A DNA stretch of 45,862 nt from Nemertoderma westbladi. Taxonomy: Eukaryota; Xenacoelomorpha; Nemertodermatida; Nemertodermatidae. Positions 9,736-19,391 of this stretch are shown in pieces. The notes beneath the pieces were generated by a model. It had not been told where the DNA came from. It worked only from the letters and a program-made list of their open reading frames with translations, and ran no database searches. Each line of letters begins with the position of its first letter. Position 1 is the first letter of the stretch. Position numbers and translations under genes: made by a program. The stretch covers positions 1 to 45,862 of the forward strand of contig JAUCBJ010003821.1 in NCBI GenBank assembly GCA_032718475.1, written 5' to 3'.

Positions 9736-10390
9736 TAGTTAGAAGAGTGGAGTAGAGTTAGTAGAGCTAGTTAGTAGAGTTAGCAGAGCTAGTGGAGTAG
9801 AGTTAGCAGAGCTAGTGGAGTAGAGTTAGTAGAGCTAGTTAGCAGAGTTGGTAGACTCAGAGGAGTCAAGTAGAGTTAGTAGAAGTAGAGAGCTAGTAGG
9901 AGTTAGTTAGACTTAGTAGAGAGTTAGAGTCAGTAGAAAGTTAGAGGCTCTCAGTTAGAGCTAGAAGTAGTAAGAGTTAGTAGTTAGCAGAGTTAGTTAG
10001 ATAGTTAGAGTTAGTAAGCAGTAGGTAGATAGTATGATAGCACAGGGGTAGCATTAGAGATTAAAGCCTTAGGGAGTGACAGAGAGTAGAGAGTAATAGT
10101 GCGGAGTGCGAAGAGAGCGTGGGCGCAATTCAAGTGTGGGGGAGGAGAAGTGAGAGGAAGAGTGTGGGACGAGGAGGTCCGGGAGTATGCGAGAGTTGGA
10201 GTAGAGTGGTGAGAGTGTTGGGGAAACAAAAATTGTGTGAGAGAAGCGCACGATCGGCCCGACACGAGACGCCAGAGGGTAGTGACATCATACCCATAGG
10301 GAGCGGCCTGGAAAGCCGACTCCGAAAAAATAGACCCACCCCACACCCGATAATAGATCGGGATCCAGCGGAATTGTAGCGCACTTTAGT
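9736..10390 (+). other. Purine-rich simple sequence, then unique 3' region of the inner element
   Basis: Up to about 10030, degenerate GTTAGTAGAGTTAG repeats; then GC-richer unique sequence to 10390. No coding sequence can be supported. Confidence 0.6.
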
Positions 10391-10393
10391 TGG

Positions 10394-10422
10394 ATGCTAT
10401 CTTCTCACCGGGAAGATAGCAT
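10394..10422. other. Hairpin immediately 5' of the polypurine tract
   Basis: ATGCTATCTTC (10394-10404) pairs perfectly with GAAGATAGCAT (10412-10422). A comparable hairpin precedes the outer element's proposed 3' LTR (13558-13578). Confidence 0.75.
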
Positions 10423-10431
10423 GGGGGGGAG
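10423..10431 (+). other. Polypurine tract GGGGGGGAG
   Basis: Purine run touching the 3' LTR; the expected primer site for plus-strand DNA synthesis. Confidence 0.8.
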
Positions 10432-10997
10432 TGTTAGCTTATCCAATTCCGCTAACACAAACCCATAGAGTGAGCCATAAAGCAATATTGGGAGCACGAG
10501 GTTGATTACCAATCAACCTCGTGTCAGCCCAGTAAACGGGGACAATAGGCCCCAAAGGAGACACACACAATAAGGGTCAGGGGTTACTCCCCTGACAAGA
10601 GAGAGAATAGCTGGGGTGAACGGGAAACACACCAGGGAAGGTGAAGGGGCGAGAAGTGGGATATTAGCCAATGGGGGGGCAAGGCATCGATTAGGTAGTA
10701 ATATGGCCAACCGTGCAGTATATTACCTGTTGGTGCTCCCCTATTCAGTCAGTTATCTCAGTCGGTCAGTACAGTCAGGTAGTACGGTGACAGTTAGGAC
10801 CGTCACCGCCGTCATCACATTACCGGTACCAGTGCAGCAGTATTCAGTGCTATCTGCTATTGTACCTATACACTATATGTTATCTCAATTTATATCCTTA
10901 ACAACAACGTCAGAACAACAACTCTTTTCATCCACACGGCGGGGACGCGTACTTAACCAATACCGGATAAACCGGGATCCTCTCGGATCCCGTCACA
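10432..10997 (+). repeat. 3' LTR of the inner element
   Basis: Same 566 bp as the LTR at 4050-4615 in my reading, including all its hairpins. Followed by the TGGAG duplication. Confidence 0.95.
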
Positions 10998-11002
10998 TGG
11001 AG
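10998..11002. repeat. Target-site duplication TGGAG, right copy
   Basis: Matches 4045-4049; the outer element's sequence resumes after it. Confidence 0.9.
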
Positions 11003-11019
11003 TGAGGTGTTTGATTATC

Positions 11020-11033
11020 AAACCTGCGGGTTT
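11020..11033. repeat. Near-palindrome AAACCTGCGGGTTT, copy 2
   Basis: Second copy, in non-coding sequence of the outer element just right of the inner insertion. Confidence 0.8.
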
Positions 11034-11294
11034 GGTATAGTAGAGCGCCATAACTATTGTCTTTCTAACTACTGTAGTCTAGTACAAGTATTGGGGAGTA
11101 GCTTGGGTATCAAAAAGTGAGTTGGTCACGGCCAGTTTATCTCCGAAGTTTTTGCGCTATGCATGGGAATAGGTTAGAAGGTAGTTAGGAATTAGACGGG
11201 ATCTAGAAAGCCGAACCTGAACTGCTGGAAGGCGGCTGGGTAGCTCGGGAAGTCTGTCCCTCCACACCATCTAACTGATTTACCCACAGTGTAA

Positions 11295-12386
11295 TTGGTT
11301 TGCGTGACGGACTATTGGGATATATGTATATACGCGGCAATAATGGAGAAGGAAATTCGAGCGCAACCGAGGAGAGGATTTATCACCAGGGAGGAAGCGG
11401 AACTACCGTTCGCCCGACATGGGTGTCAGGACTCTAATGTTTACTACCATGGGAGATCGTATGGAGGCTCTACGAAAGGAAGATCGCACTCGATATCCCC
11501 ACGACTTCGCCCTTGATGTGTGCGATATTAGCGCCGACCCTGACGAGGAAATCGCCCATCTATACCATATGAATATGTATTTGCGGCACGATGAACCGCT
11601 ACCTGCCGTCCGAGATCAATTTGATGGGATGCATCTTTACCGGAGGACCCGAGACGAGGACGAGGAGACGCCAAAGGTTTCAGCGTATACAAGTTGTTCT
11701 ACAAATGCGGCGAATACATGAATAAACAAGACGTAGCAATTCCCGACCGACTGAACGAGCAGAATCCTGAACCGATATTAACGCGGTGTCAAGCTCACCA
11801 GTTTCTTAGATACAACGAGGGAGGTTACCCGATGAGCAACCCGATGAGCAGTATCGACTTTAGCGGAAAGAGACCTCCGAGACCTATTACGCCGACCGTT
11901 ACGACTTTGGACCCGTATACGGAGATTAAACCCTGTTCGACACCCGCTTTGATAGAGACGGCGGCGGCCATTTCGCTATACCGAGCCTATAAGGACCTAG
12001 AGGCGCAGCGCGAAGCGGTACGGGACTCGAGTACCAAACCCGCGGGTTTGAAACTCTCGAGTCCCTGGACCACGTTCACTTCGCTTCACCAGGAGAGGAA
12101 GCTCATGCCTGAGTATCCAGACGAGGTAAAAATACGACGCGAAAAGACAACGCAAGCTGTTCCGACATCCAATAGATTCTCGCCGTCCATCCGTCTACTG
12201 ACCATACCCACGATCCGCGATTTATACGATATTTACTCCAAATTATTTCAGGAAGTTTCGACGCACGCATTATTAAGCCCGAATATGTCCAATCCTTTAT
12301 ATATCATCGTCGCTCTGATATATACGTCTAGATTTATTGCCCAGCGCACAATTGGCGGCCTAAGGAGACTCGTTTGGGGTCATTGA
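11295..12386 (+). pseudogene. Unrecognised 3' ORF of the outer element (broken)
   Basis: Three overlapping open stretches (11295-11516, 11419-11721, 11694-12386) read as one ancestral protein of about 350 residues interrupted by frame changes near 11420 and 11665. The likely start is ATG 11343 (MEKEIRAQ). It sits downstream of integrase, where some BEL/Pao elements carry env or an accessory gene. Seen: charged N-terminal half with EDRTRYPHDFALDV, a KLFYKCGEYMNK segment, a Pro/Thr-rich middle, and one hydrophobic stretch near the C-terminus (LYIIVALIYTS). No signal peptide or Cys-rich ectodomain is visible, so I do not call it env. A KPAGL-encoding palindrome (12036-12049) lies within it. Function unknown. 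Confidence 0.5.
12036..12049. repeat. Perfect palindrome AAACCCGCGGGTTT, copy 3
   Basis: The perfectly symmetric copy, in the 3' ORF; encodes KPAGL in frame, as does copy 1 in pol. Confidence 0.8.
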
Positions 12387-13259
12387 CCTCTGAACGAGTG
12401 GAGGAGCAACGGTCCGCCGCGCCGACAGCGACAACAGCCAGAGATCATAGCTCGCGGCAAGTACCAGGAGGAGTTGATGGAGGCGCCCACAGGAACACGG
12501 CAAATGGGACGAGGCCGAGGGAGGAGCACCAGTCGAGAGATAGTCGGTGCCCAGGGAACGTCGTCGCCAGTTCCGGGAAGTGATGCCTCAAGGACGCCGT
12601 CAACAGAGTCTACAGGGGGTAGACTGTTATATCTGGGGAGGGGACAAAAGAGAGGAGCGAGCCCGAACGACCCAGGAGCTACTCGATTAGACTATAATAT
12701 CACAGACTGACAAACTCTAGACATATACATCATCATCGCTCTGATGTATATCATAGGTTTTGATCAATCATTCGACTGGACTCATATACACTAGTCGTAT
12801 CCATATTTTAGAATTTTATTTTCGAAGGCCGAAAAATATTGAAAGGAAATACTTTCACTTTGTAGTCTGTTGGAAATAGTAAATACTTTATACCATATTT
12901 GATTTTGTGTATATGACTTTATTTGCTCTAAAGTTTATTGAAAGAGGCAAAGGAAGTGATTGGGGAGACAAACCTGCGGGTTTGGCTTACTCCTTTCACT
13001 TACCTGAGCAATCATCAAACGCGTTTTTATAAGAAATTAAGTAAAGTCCGAAATTGAAAGAAATTATTACGTATTTTATATTTAGTTTGATTATCGGCCT
13101 TTAATGCAATTTAATTTAGTTAAAAATTTAGCCTCAAATACGTTTATATTTAGTGTATTTTGTTAATGTTGATCGTTAATTTGAGATGGGAAATGGGGGA
13201 CATTGTCCTACCCATGTTCCATTTCAATAGGTAGACCGTCAATTTGTAAATAAGTAATG
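12387..13259 (+). other. Non-coding 3' region of the outer element
   Basis: Two short open frames (12374-12583, 12474-12710) overlap with low-complexity content and no motif; I do not support them as genes. From 12710 the sequence is AT-rich and unremarkable apart from the palindrome at 12970. Confidence 0.5.
12970..12983. repeat. Near-palindrome AAACCTGCGGGTTT, copy 4
   Basis: Fourth copy, in AT-rich non-coding sequence. Confidence 0.8.
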
Positions 13260-13430
13260 GAAGAGCAATATTTTTGTAAATTTAATTTGTATGTACTGTA
13301 GTAATCATTATGTAGTAAGAGAAAGCAATATTTTTGTAAATTTAATTTGTATTTAGTAATCATTATACAGTGAGAGAGATAATATTTGGTAAATTTAATT
13401 TGTATGTAAAACCATTATGCAATATATATG
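13260..13430 (+). repeat. About 60-bp tandem repeat, three diverged units
   Basis: Three units share AGCAATATTTTTGTAAATTTA-like cores followed by TTGTATGTA and ATCATTATG. AT-rich, non-coding, upstream of the proposed LTR. Confidence 0.65.
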
Positions 13431-13557
13431 CAAATATAATAAATGCAATATATATTTTGTAAATATTTAGAACTATTATAAGACCAAGCATTTAGATTAT
13501 TTGAAGGTAATTTTTATTTTGTTTGTTCACATCGCCCTATATTCTTCTACAATTGGA

Positions 13558-13578
13558 GGGAAACATTGCTTGTTTCCC
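13558..13578. other. Hairpin upstream of the proposed outer 3' LTR
   Basis: GGGAAACA (13558-13565) pairs with TGTTTCCC (13571-13578). It lies ten bases before TGTTACG, as the 10394-10422 hairpin lies just before TGTTAGC of the inner element; this is the main argument for the LTR start. Confidence 0.55.
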
Positions 13579-14054
13579 TTGGAGCGGTGTTACGATATAT
13601 GGCGCTGTGTACCATTATCAGCCCGTTATACAGTATAATTATTTATATAAGCCATAATGACGCCAATCATATTTAGATAAGGAGAATAAAATATCCATAT
13701 TTGTGAATCTGATCCATGTTGTACAGTATGTAGCCCTACCTACGTAATTTTGTAGTAAAATATAAATAAATAGTTCTACGGTAGCAAGTTTCCTATGAAA
13801 CCCTTGATGTAAGCTTGCTGTTATGGTATTAATAGGATTAACCGTGTATTTGCTTTATTTTCCATTATATTTGCGCTAAATTAGATTTTATGTACCGTGC
13901 TTTGAATATCGCTAAATTAAGCAACGCCAATGTTACCATATATGGTGGCAATTTGTGATTCTGAGGGGGATTAGGTTCACAATCCGGCTTCCTCATTGGC
14001 CTAGCCAATCCAGTTTGCTTCCAGGTTGGTCTAATGGTAGCGCGGATTGGGGAA

Positions 14055-14100
14055 CCAATGAGAGGATTATTGCATCATCCTTTATGAATCACCTATAAAT
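14055..14100 (+). promoter_or_regulatory. Candidate LTR promoter (CCAAT and TATAAAT)
   Basis: CCAAT at 14055-14059 and TATAAAT at 14094-14100 within the proposed LTR, giving an expected start near 14125. Further CCAAT/ATTGG motifs lie just upstream (13995-14050). Confidence 0.4.
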
Positions 14101-15623
14101 TAGCTGTATTTTCGGTATGTGCATCTGTCTGCTTCATAATATAATCTTATCTCATTTGTATATTTGTTTCTTGCAATAATTTGTAATTTTTTGTAATTTC
14201 TGCTTAAAATTCTCTTTGCTGTATTTCTCACATCTCTCATGATGGTTACTGCAAATTATAACTTAGAACTATGATTTCTACCCCTTGATTAATCGTTCTA
14301 TGTGATTTAAGATGCGATAATCCCACGAGATTTCTTTAGACTGTCAGACTGTTTGTGATTGCATGCGCCGCTACGGTAGCTATTCATTCTAATGGAGGGT
14401 TAAGGTACCGGTAGGCGCGGCGGGCGCACTGGGGGGAAGCGACGGAAGGGAGTGCAGAGGATCCAAAGCGGAGCGACGCTGGCGGGGGGCCACCGTTGCG
14501 GTCGAGCTAGTCAGTTCAGGTCCAGGGACCAGCCGCTGCTACAGTATTAGGGGGCTGACGATCCAGATTTCCGTCTCTACTTTGTAGTTTTAGGGGGGCA
14601 GAATTTGGGTTTAGTTAGGAGTCCTAGGTGTGGCTTTGGGTGACCTGTGGTTCTTACACTGACTGATTGGATGACTAATACTGGTATACTGATGTACTAA
14701 CGTATGAGTATTTAGTGCACTAGCTGATTGGTGTAGTTAGCGCTATCTGCCATACTACTAACTTAGTGCTACGCTATTTGTGTTGTGTTGCAAAAGAGTG
14801 CCTGATTCTTAAATCTGAATGCTTAGATAGGCGCATTTCCCTTGATTGATTTCTATTTCTTAGTTTACGATAAATAATTGCTGATTAGGTCAAAATAATA
14901 CGCTATTTAGGCTGTTGCTAGTGTAACCCGGTACGTAATAAATTATAATTGCGTATTCTGGAACACCTAGTAATTAGTACGCAGTTTCGTATTTATGACT
15001 GTAATTAATTAGTATAAAATTAAGAATTTGTATGCAGCATAGCGGAGAGTAGTTAAAGTAATTATTTGAAGTACTGTAGACTATTCACGCTAGGCGGTTA
15101 TTTGAAAATAGTGGGGCAACAGGCTGACAGCAGTGTCCAGTACAGTATACAGTACAGCAGTAGTAAGTTTGCTGGTCTAAAACCAGCCAAATGCCAAGTT
15201 TCGGCACCTAGGAAAGTAATAGATCTGTCCCCGTAGATTATTAAAACATTCTCACATTAAATGTGTTCTGCCATTGAATTCCCGCTAGGCCACCCGCACT
15301 CGTTTTAAGTAGTTTAGGGAGCCGATTCGGGTTTATTGTTTTGGTTATTCCCGCGTGGCTCATAGATTCGAACAGTTAGCTCTCTATTGAGCGATCAACA
15401 GAGAAAGGAACAAGCGATTTGCAGGAGCCGTATAAAATTAGTAAAATATATTAGCGGACAGCCAGGTTAGCGCCATCCAGCGGTGAGAAGCAGTTTTGTG
15501 TTTAGCAGCAGTGCAGCGCAGTAATAACGCTCTCCTGATCACCCCTGTTCAACAAACGGCCTCGGCCAAGCTATCAGTAACACCATCCCAGCCAACGGTG
15601 ACGCGTATAACAACCTACTCGGT

Positions 15624-15640
15624 CGGGATCTCTGATCCCG
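15624..15640. other. LTR-terminal hairpin of the outer element
   Basis: CGGGATC (15624-15630) pairs with GATCCCG (15634-15640), five bases before the LTR end, as in the inner LTR. Confidence 0.7.
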
Positions 15641-15646
15641 TCACAG

Positions 15647-16198
15647 AAAGATCAATTACAAATAGTTGAAAATACTCAGCAAAATAGATTGCAATTTATT
15701 TCAGGGAAAACTGTACGAGAATTATTTATAGGACAACAATTAGCCTATTATTTTGGAATTACTGAAAATAATCTCGGAGCGAATTTAAATCCAAATTTTA
15801 AAATTAATTTGAAGACGAAAAATAATATAAAGGGTTATTTAATAAAAATTATCGGAAATGAAGAAAAAACTTACCAAATGGTATTTTTATGTCCTCAACC
15901 ACCCAATTCTATTCCAGAACCTAAGTCGAACATGTACGTGACTACTAATATAATTGAAAATGAATATATGAATAATTTTGGTTTAGCCTTACTTCGTCGT
16001 GTCGCGATACCTGATGATGTGAAATATGGCAGTGTAATAAATAAAGAATTTGCCAAGGATACAATTCATTATATCCCAGTAAAAAAATCATATAAGATAA
16101 CATACATTCATATTGAAATAACAGACAAAGAAGGAAAAGATTTGAATTTTGAATACGGGACAACATCTATTACATTACACTTTAAAAAAATAAATTAA
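15647..16198 (+). pseudogene. Penton-like minor capsid protein, C-terminal part
   Basis: Open from the junction with the LTR element at 15647, so the first part of the gene is cut off; the remaining 183 codons end with TAA 16196-16198. Seen: KTVRELFIGQQLAYYFG, then IPEPKSNMYVTTNIIE, ALLRRVAIPDD, YIPVKKSYKITYIHIEITD and SITLHFKK near the end. This order resembles the C-terminal part of the single-jelly-roll penton (minor capsid) proteins of Mavericks and adintoviruses as I know them. The assignment also rests on position before the capsid and protease genes. One base separates it from the next ATG at 16200. Confidence 0.6.
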
Positions 16199-16199
16199 A

Positions 16200-16762
16200 A
16201 TGGATTCCGATTTATTTCAAAGATACAGTAAACCTCAATATGGTGGCGCAGACTCTAATCTTGCTGTTTTTAAAGGCGGTAGAACTACGAGAGGGTCAAC
16301 GCAAGTTCCTGTTTTTCGGGGTGGTTCATATATAGACCCTTATGGGCAACAAATTGGTGCATTTGGTACAAACATAAAACAACGTTGATTTCAACGTTAT
16401 CAGAGAGGTATGCAGACAAATCAACACGAGGAAGGAATACTTACAGATGCTTTATCTACATTGAAGAAATTTGGAAAGCCATTAGCAAAAAAAAGTTTTA
16501 CAAAAAGCTTTACCATTTACCACAAAATTTATGAGACAACACGGAATACCAAAAGGTAAGCGGGTCTTACATCAGCAGGCTAATATGGTTATTAATAAAG
16601 CATTAAATAAAATGAAACCATCAACAAGATGGGTTGTAGAAAAAGTTTAGAGATTTAAAACGACCGACTAAACCAATGTCTATGAACATACATCATCATC
16701 GTGGTAAAAATAGAAAAATAAAAAAAGGCAAACTCAAGCACTGCGAAAAAAGTCATTTTTAA
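16200..16762 (+). pseudogene. Basic virion protein between penton and capsid genes (broken)
   Basis: ATG 16200 opens with a Gly-rich N-terminus including VFKGGRTTRG and PVFRGGSYIDPYG. A TGA at 16386-16388 (probably a former Trp codon) interrupts it, and the frame then continues with a Lys-rich segment. Frame changes near adenine runs at about 16500 and 16640 lead to a strongly basic tail (HHHRGKNRKIKKGK) ending at TAA 16760-16762, just before the capsid gene. Small basic proteins with a PVFRG-like motif sit at this place in Mavericks and may correspond in role to adenovirus core or membrane-lytic proteins; that comparison is inference. Confidence 0.5.
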
Positions 16763-16764
16763 TA

Positions 16765-18024
16765 ATGTCGATTATTAGAGAATTAGATTTATTTTCTACA
16801 CAGCCAATACAAACTGAATTTAAAGCAAAGTATTATGAAACAATTTACCCGGTATCTAGTCTCAGAAGCGAGTCTCGCGAAGTAACTTTTCTTGTACCTC
16901 GATCCAACGAATTTTATACCAAGCTTCAATATGCGTTAATTACAAAATGTACTGTACGGTGGGATAGACGGCTTGAAAACTCACACATTTATATGTTGAA
17001 TTACCCCTCTGGAACTATGTGGAGTGATATTAAAATAGACCTCAATGAGAAGCAGGTTGAAAATAGCAATAACCATTATTTCTACAAGTCATACTTATCC
17101 AATTTACTTTTTACTACATATGAAAGTAAAAATTGGCTGCTGGGGGCTGGATGCTTTCGTCAGCCTTTATCCGAACACGGAAATGAAATTAATCCCGTCG
17201 CACACCCCATTGCCGACGCTTTTAGTAAACAAATGCAATTTGTAAGTGGATTGACGATTGATTTTGATACTGAAAGTAAAATAATACAACCTGGGTATGA
17301 TTTAAGAATGCATTTTAGAAAAGTATCAAATTCGTTTATTTTTAAAATCACCCCAAACGCAAACGCTGTGACAAATCTTCGGCTAGAATTAGACGAAGTA
17401 AAGATCCTAATCCCTAGAATGGAGGTTAATCCCGTAATAGAAAGCAGCCATGTAAAAGGTTTAGAGAGCTACGATATTGAATATCAATTTAAAAAAAGAG
17501 AGGTTACTACATTTACTATTCCCGCGCAAACCACAATTTACACGCAAACAAACATATTTGATGGTAAAAATTCCAAATTGGTTATTATCGGCTTTATAAC
17601 AAATAATTCATATTCGGGTGAATTAACTAGTAATCCATTGAAATTTGAACATTTTAACCTTAGACGCGCGGAACTGTTTGTAGACGGTCTTCCGGTAGGT
17701 GGGGTAATATACGAGCCTAATTTTACAGATGGAACATACATTTTTGAGTATACTCAATTAATGAAAAACATTAATACATATTATATTAACGGTTATGGAG
17801 GTAATAATATAGACCATGAAACCTACTTAGGTAATTGCCCCATCCTATCCTGGGACCTAACCGCCGACGGCTATGTTAGAAATCCGCAACCATCGATATA
17901 TACTAACGGCCAATTAAAATTAAGATTTGCCGAACCGTTGGTTGAGACCATAAATGTAATCGTTTTTAATATTTATGATCAATCATTAAGTTTAAATAGC
18001 AGGAAAGAAATACATATCGATTAA
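16765..18024 (+). CDS. Major-capsid (hexon)-like protein, F54H12.2 type
   Basis: An uninterrupted 419-codon gene, the only intact one in the viral block. It resembles the widespread invertebrate family named after C. elegans F54H12.2, which I know from Maverick/adintovirus elements. Features: N-terminal IIRELDLFSTQPIQTEF; a middle segment with IDFDTESKIIQPGYDLR; then VNPVIESSHVKGLESYDIEYQF; and a C-terminus IVFNIYDQSLSLNSR, a version of the usual ending. Location directly before an adenain-type protease matches adenovirus hexon. The jelly-roll fold is inferred, not visible. The start ATG follows the stop of the preceding gene by two bases, and the stop is two bases before the protease ATG. 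Confidence 0.65.
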   Translation: MSIIRELDLFSTQPIQTEFKAKYYETIYPVSSLRSESREVTFLVPRSNEFYTKLQYALITKCTVRWDRRLENSHIYMLNYPSGTMWSDIKIDLNEKQVENSNNHYFYKSYLSNLLFTTYESKNWLLGAGCFRQPLSEHGNEINPVAHPIADAFSKQMQFVSGLTIDFDTESKIIQPGYDLRMHFRKVSNSFIFKITPNANAVTNLRLELDEVKILIPRMEVNPVIESSHVKGLESYDIEYQFKKREVTTFTIPAQTTIYTQTNIFDGKNSKLVIIGFITNNSYSGELTSNPLKFEHFNLRRAELFVDGLPVGGVIYEPNFTDGTYIFEYTQLMKNINTYYINGYGGNNIDHETYLGNCPILSWDLTADGYVRNPQPSIYTNGQLKLRFAEPLVETINVIVFNIYDQSLSLNSRKEIHID

Positions 18025-18026
18025 GT

Positions 18027-18460
18027 ATGTTATCTACAGAGGACCTTGATATGTTTCTGGTGGGGGGTCACTATTTGGGGGCATTTCCTTGTAATAAATT
18101 ACCTAAATTAGATAATAATAAGGGAAGAGACTATGGGTTAATAGTAAATACTGATAAAGAGCATCTACCCGGTGTTCATTGGGTGGCTATATATATACGA
18201 GATAATGAAGCTTAATTATTTAATTCGTTTGGTCCAAAATATCCAAACAGATGTATCGAAAAATGGCTTGAGAAAAATTCAACAAGGTGGTGTACTACCC
18301 GCAAACCATTTCAAGACCCTAGAAGGACCACATGCGGGTTATACTGTCTTTACCCAGGCACTTTAGTACTTTAATGTTGCGATATATCATAACACGAGAA
18401 ATAAAGAAATTATACAATTTTTTAATAAATCCTGGCTTTGTACCCCGTTACTATTGAAAT
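18027..18460 (+). pseudogene. Adenain-type cysteine protease (broken)
   Basis: Viral maturation protease of the adenovirus/Maverick kind, which cleaves virion precursors. Seen: MLSTEDLDMFLVGGHYLG, the catalytic His in LPGVHWVAIYI (about 18162-18194), LFNSFGP after the stop, and the catalytic Cys in TTCGLYC (about 18328-18348). Breaks: TAA at 18213-18215 and a frame disruption near 18350-18366, after which a short tail (NTRNKEIIQFFNK) in another frame looks like the lost C-terminus. In NSFG an Asn stands where I would expect the acidic catalytic residue. Tail-to-tail with the cadherin gene. Confidence 0.75.
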
Positions 18461-18649
18461 AATTGTTCTAGAATGATTGAATTACGTCATGAAGTCAACC
18501 GAATACGACACAATTTCTCTCGATATAAAAATTACAACACATTTTTAAGTTTCATATTAAATTAATTAAATAATAATATTGCAGTTGTAACTAAAACGAT
18601 ATGTTATAAAAACTATAAATTAAACAAAAACTTAAATGACGAATAAAAA
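18461..18649. other. AT-rich interval between the viral fragment and the cadherin stop
   Basis: Probably cadherin 3' UTR (minus strand). I see no clear AATAAA on the minus strand to fix the polyadenylation site. Confidence 0.4.
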
Positions 18650-18876
18650 TTATATTAAAACGTCGTAAACAAGTAATTTCGGTCGGGAATTCGGAATGCC
18701 GTTTATTGAAGCGCCATCTAGCGGCGTTACTGTGTATATATTATCAATGTTTCTGGCTTCTGTAATAAGGTCTGGATGGGCGTTCCCCATTGGTCCGTGG
18801 TAGAACTTCTCCAACCCCTTACGATTAGTGTTATAGAGTTTACCTCGGAGAGACGTATCAATCGAATCAGGTTCAA
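18650..18876 (-). CDS. Cadherin gene terminal exon: cytoplasmic tail
   Basis: 227 nt; acceptor TTATTTTTAG, ending at TAA 18650-18652. Encodes 75 residues starting VEPDSIDTSLRGKLYNT, with KGLEKFYHGPMGNAHPDLI, and ending LLVYDVLI. The tail is too short for the catenin-binding regions of classical cadherins. The final VLI fits a hydrophobic-x-hydrophobic PDZ ligand, which is an inference. Confidence 0.85.
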
Positions 18877-19391
18877 CTAAAAATAATAATGACGTCATTA
18901 ATTGATAAATTTATTTAAATTAATTACATTTATTATTCAAGCGCGGTAAATTACCGTTGCCGAGATCTGTATACCTAGACTAAACTATGTAAAGTACCAA
19001 AAAAACTCAAGAGACCTAGATATTGCGTGCAACCACTGATCGGCCGATGGGAGACAGCTGGTCAGGAAGTTTTAGACCCGCAGTAACATTCACTTGACCA
19101 GCCGGTAAATTACACTAAACTTAGGGGCAAAAGCAGTAAAAGAAAGAAACAAAAACTATAATAAAATGAAAAGTCACGTGAAACAATAAAACGAGGGCAA
19201 TCTCTCTTGGTAGTTACCTCCGAGACAGGGATGGTGCCACTATTTAGTTGAAACACAAACACTATATACAACCCAGCCACTGTCTCCACTGCCCAATTAC
19301 AAACCGGGTTCCCATAAAGGGGGTGCGCCTCACATAACCGAAAGTCTACGAAATCACTGCAAAAATAAAGTTGGGTTTAATTAGTACTTAC

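Larger units (their letters stand above)
4050..10997 (+). mobile_element. Complete gag-only, non-autonomous LTR retrotransposon
   Basis: Seen: 566-bp LTRs at both ends, which I read as identical, TGGAG duplications, a gag-type reading frame ending in a CCHC zinc knuckle, a hairpin plus polypurine tract before the 3' LTR, and no protease, RT or integrase. The roughly 2.2 kb after gag is simple purine-rich sequence studded with short inverted repeats. No TGG primer-binding site lies within about 20 bp of the 5' LTR. Inference: a recent insertion that depends on pol of a relative. The outer element is the obvious family, because the two LTR ends share GACGCGTA and a GGATC-type hairpin before TCACA. 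Confidence 0.92.
1..15645 (+). mobile_element. Outer BEL/Pao LTR retrotransposon, 5' end outside window
   Basis: Seen: a broken BEL/Pao-type pol, then non-coding sequence, then (after a 6.95-kb insertion at 4050-10997) a further broken ORF and a proposed 3' LTR ending TCACA at 15645. Immediately to the right a viral penton-like reading frame begins in mid-gene, so this element inserted into an older Maverick; GAAAG (15646-15650) would be the target duplication to look for at the other end. Gag, protease and the 5' LTR must lie left of the window. Frameshifts and stops in pol show it is old. The position of the 3' LTR start is inferred, because there is no second LTR to compare. Confidence 0.75.
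13588..15645 (+). repeat. Proposed 3' LTR of the outer element
   Basis: Begins TGTTACG and ends CCCGTCACA. The last ~45 bp resemble the end of the inner LTR (GACGCGTA, then a GATC hairpin, then TCACA), and the right edge is fixed by the abrupt start of the viral penton frame. The 2058-bp length rests on the left edge, which is inferred. Confidence 0.55.
15646..18460 (+). mobile_element. Maverick/Polinton (adintovirus-type) fragment
   Basis: Four consecutive plus-strand genes: penton-like, basic virion protein, major-capsid-like, adenain-type protease. The left part was separated by the outer LTR element at 15645 and lies beyond the window; the right end is not marked by a visible terminal repeat. 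AT-rich coding unlike the flanking LTR elements. Several stops and frameshifts mark it as an inactive endogenous copy. Confidence 0.75.

Noticed and set aside
12374-12710. Plus-strand ORFs after the outer element's third gene
   Set aside because: Short, overlapping, low-complexity and without relation to the preceding frame.
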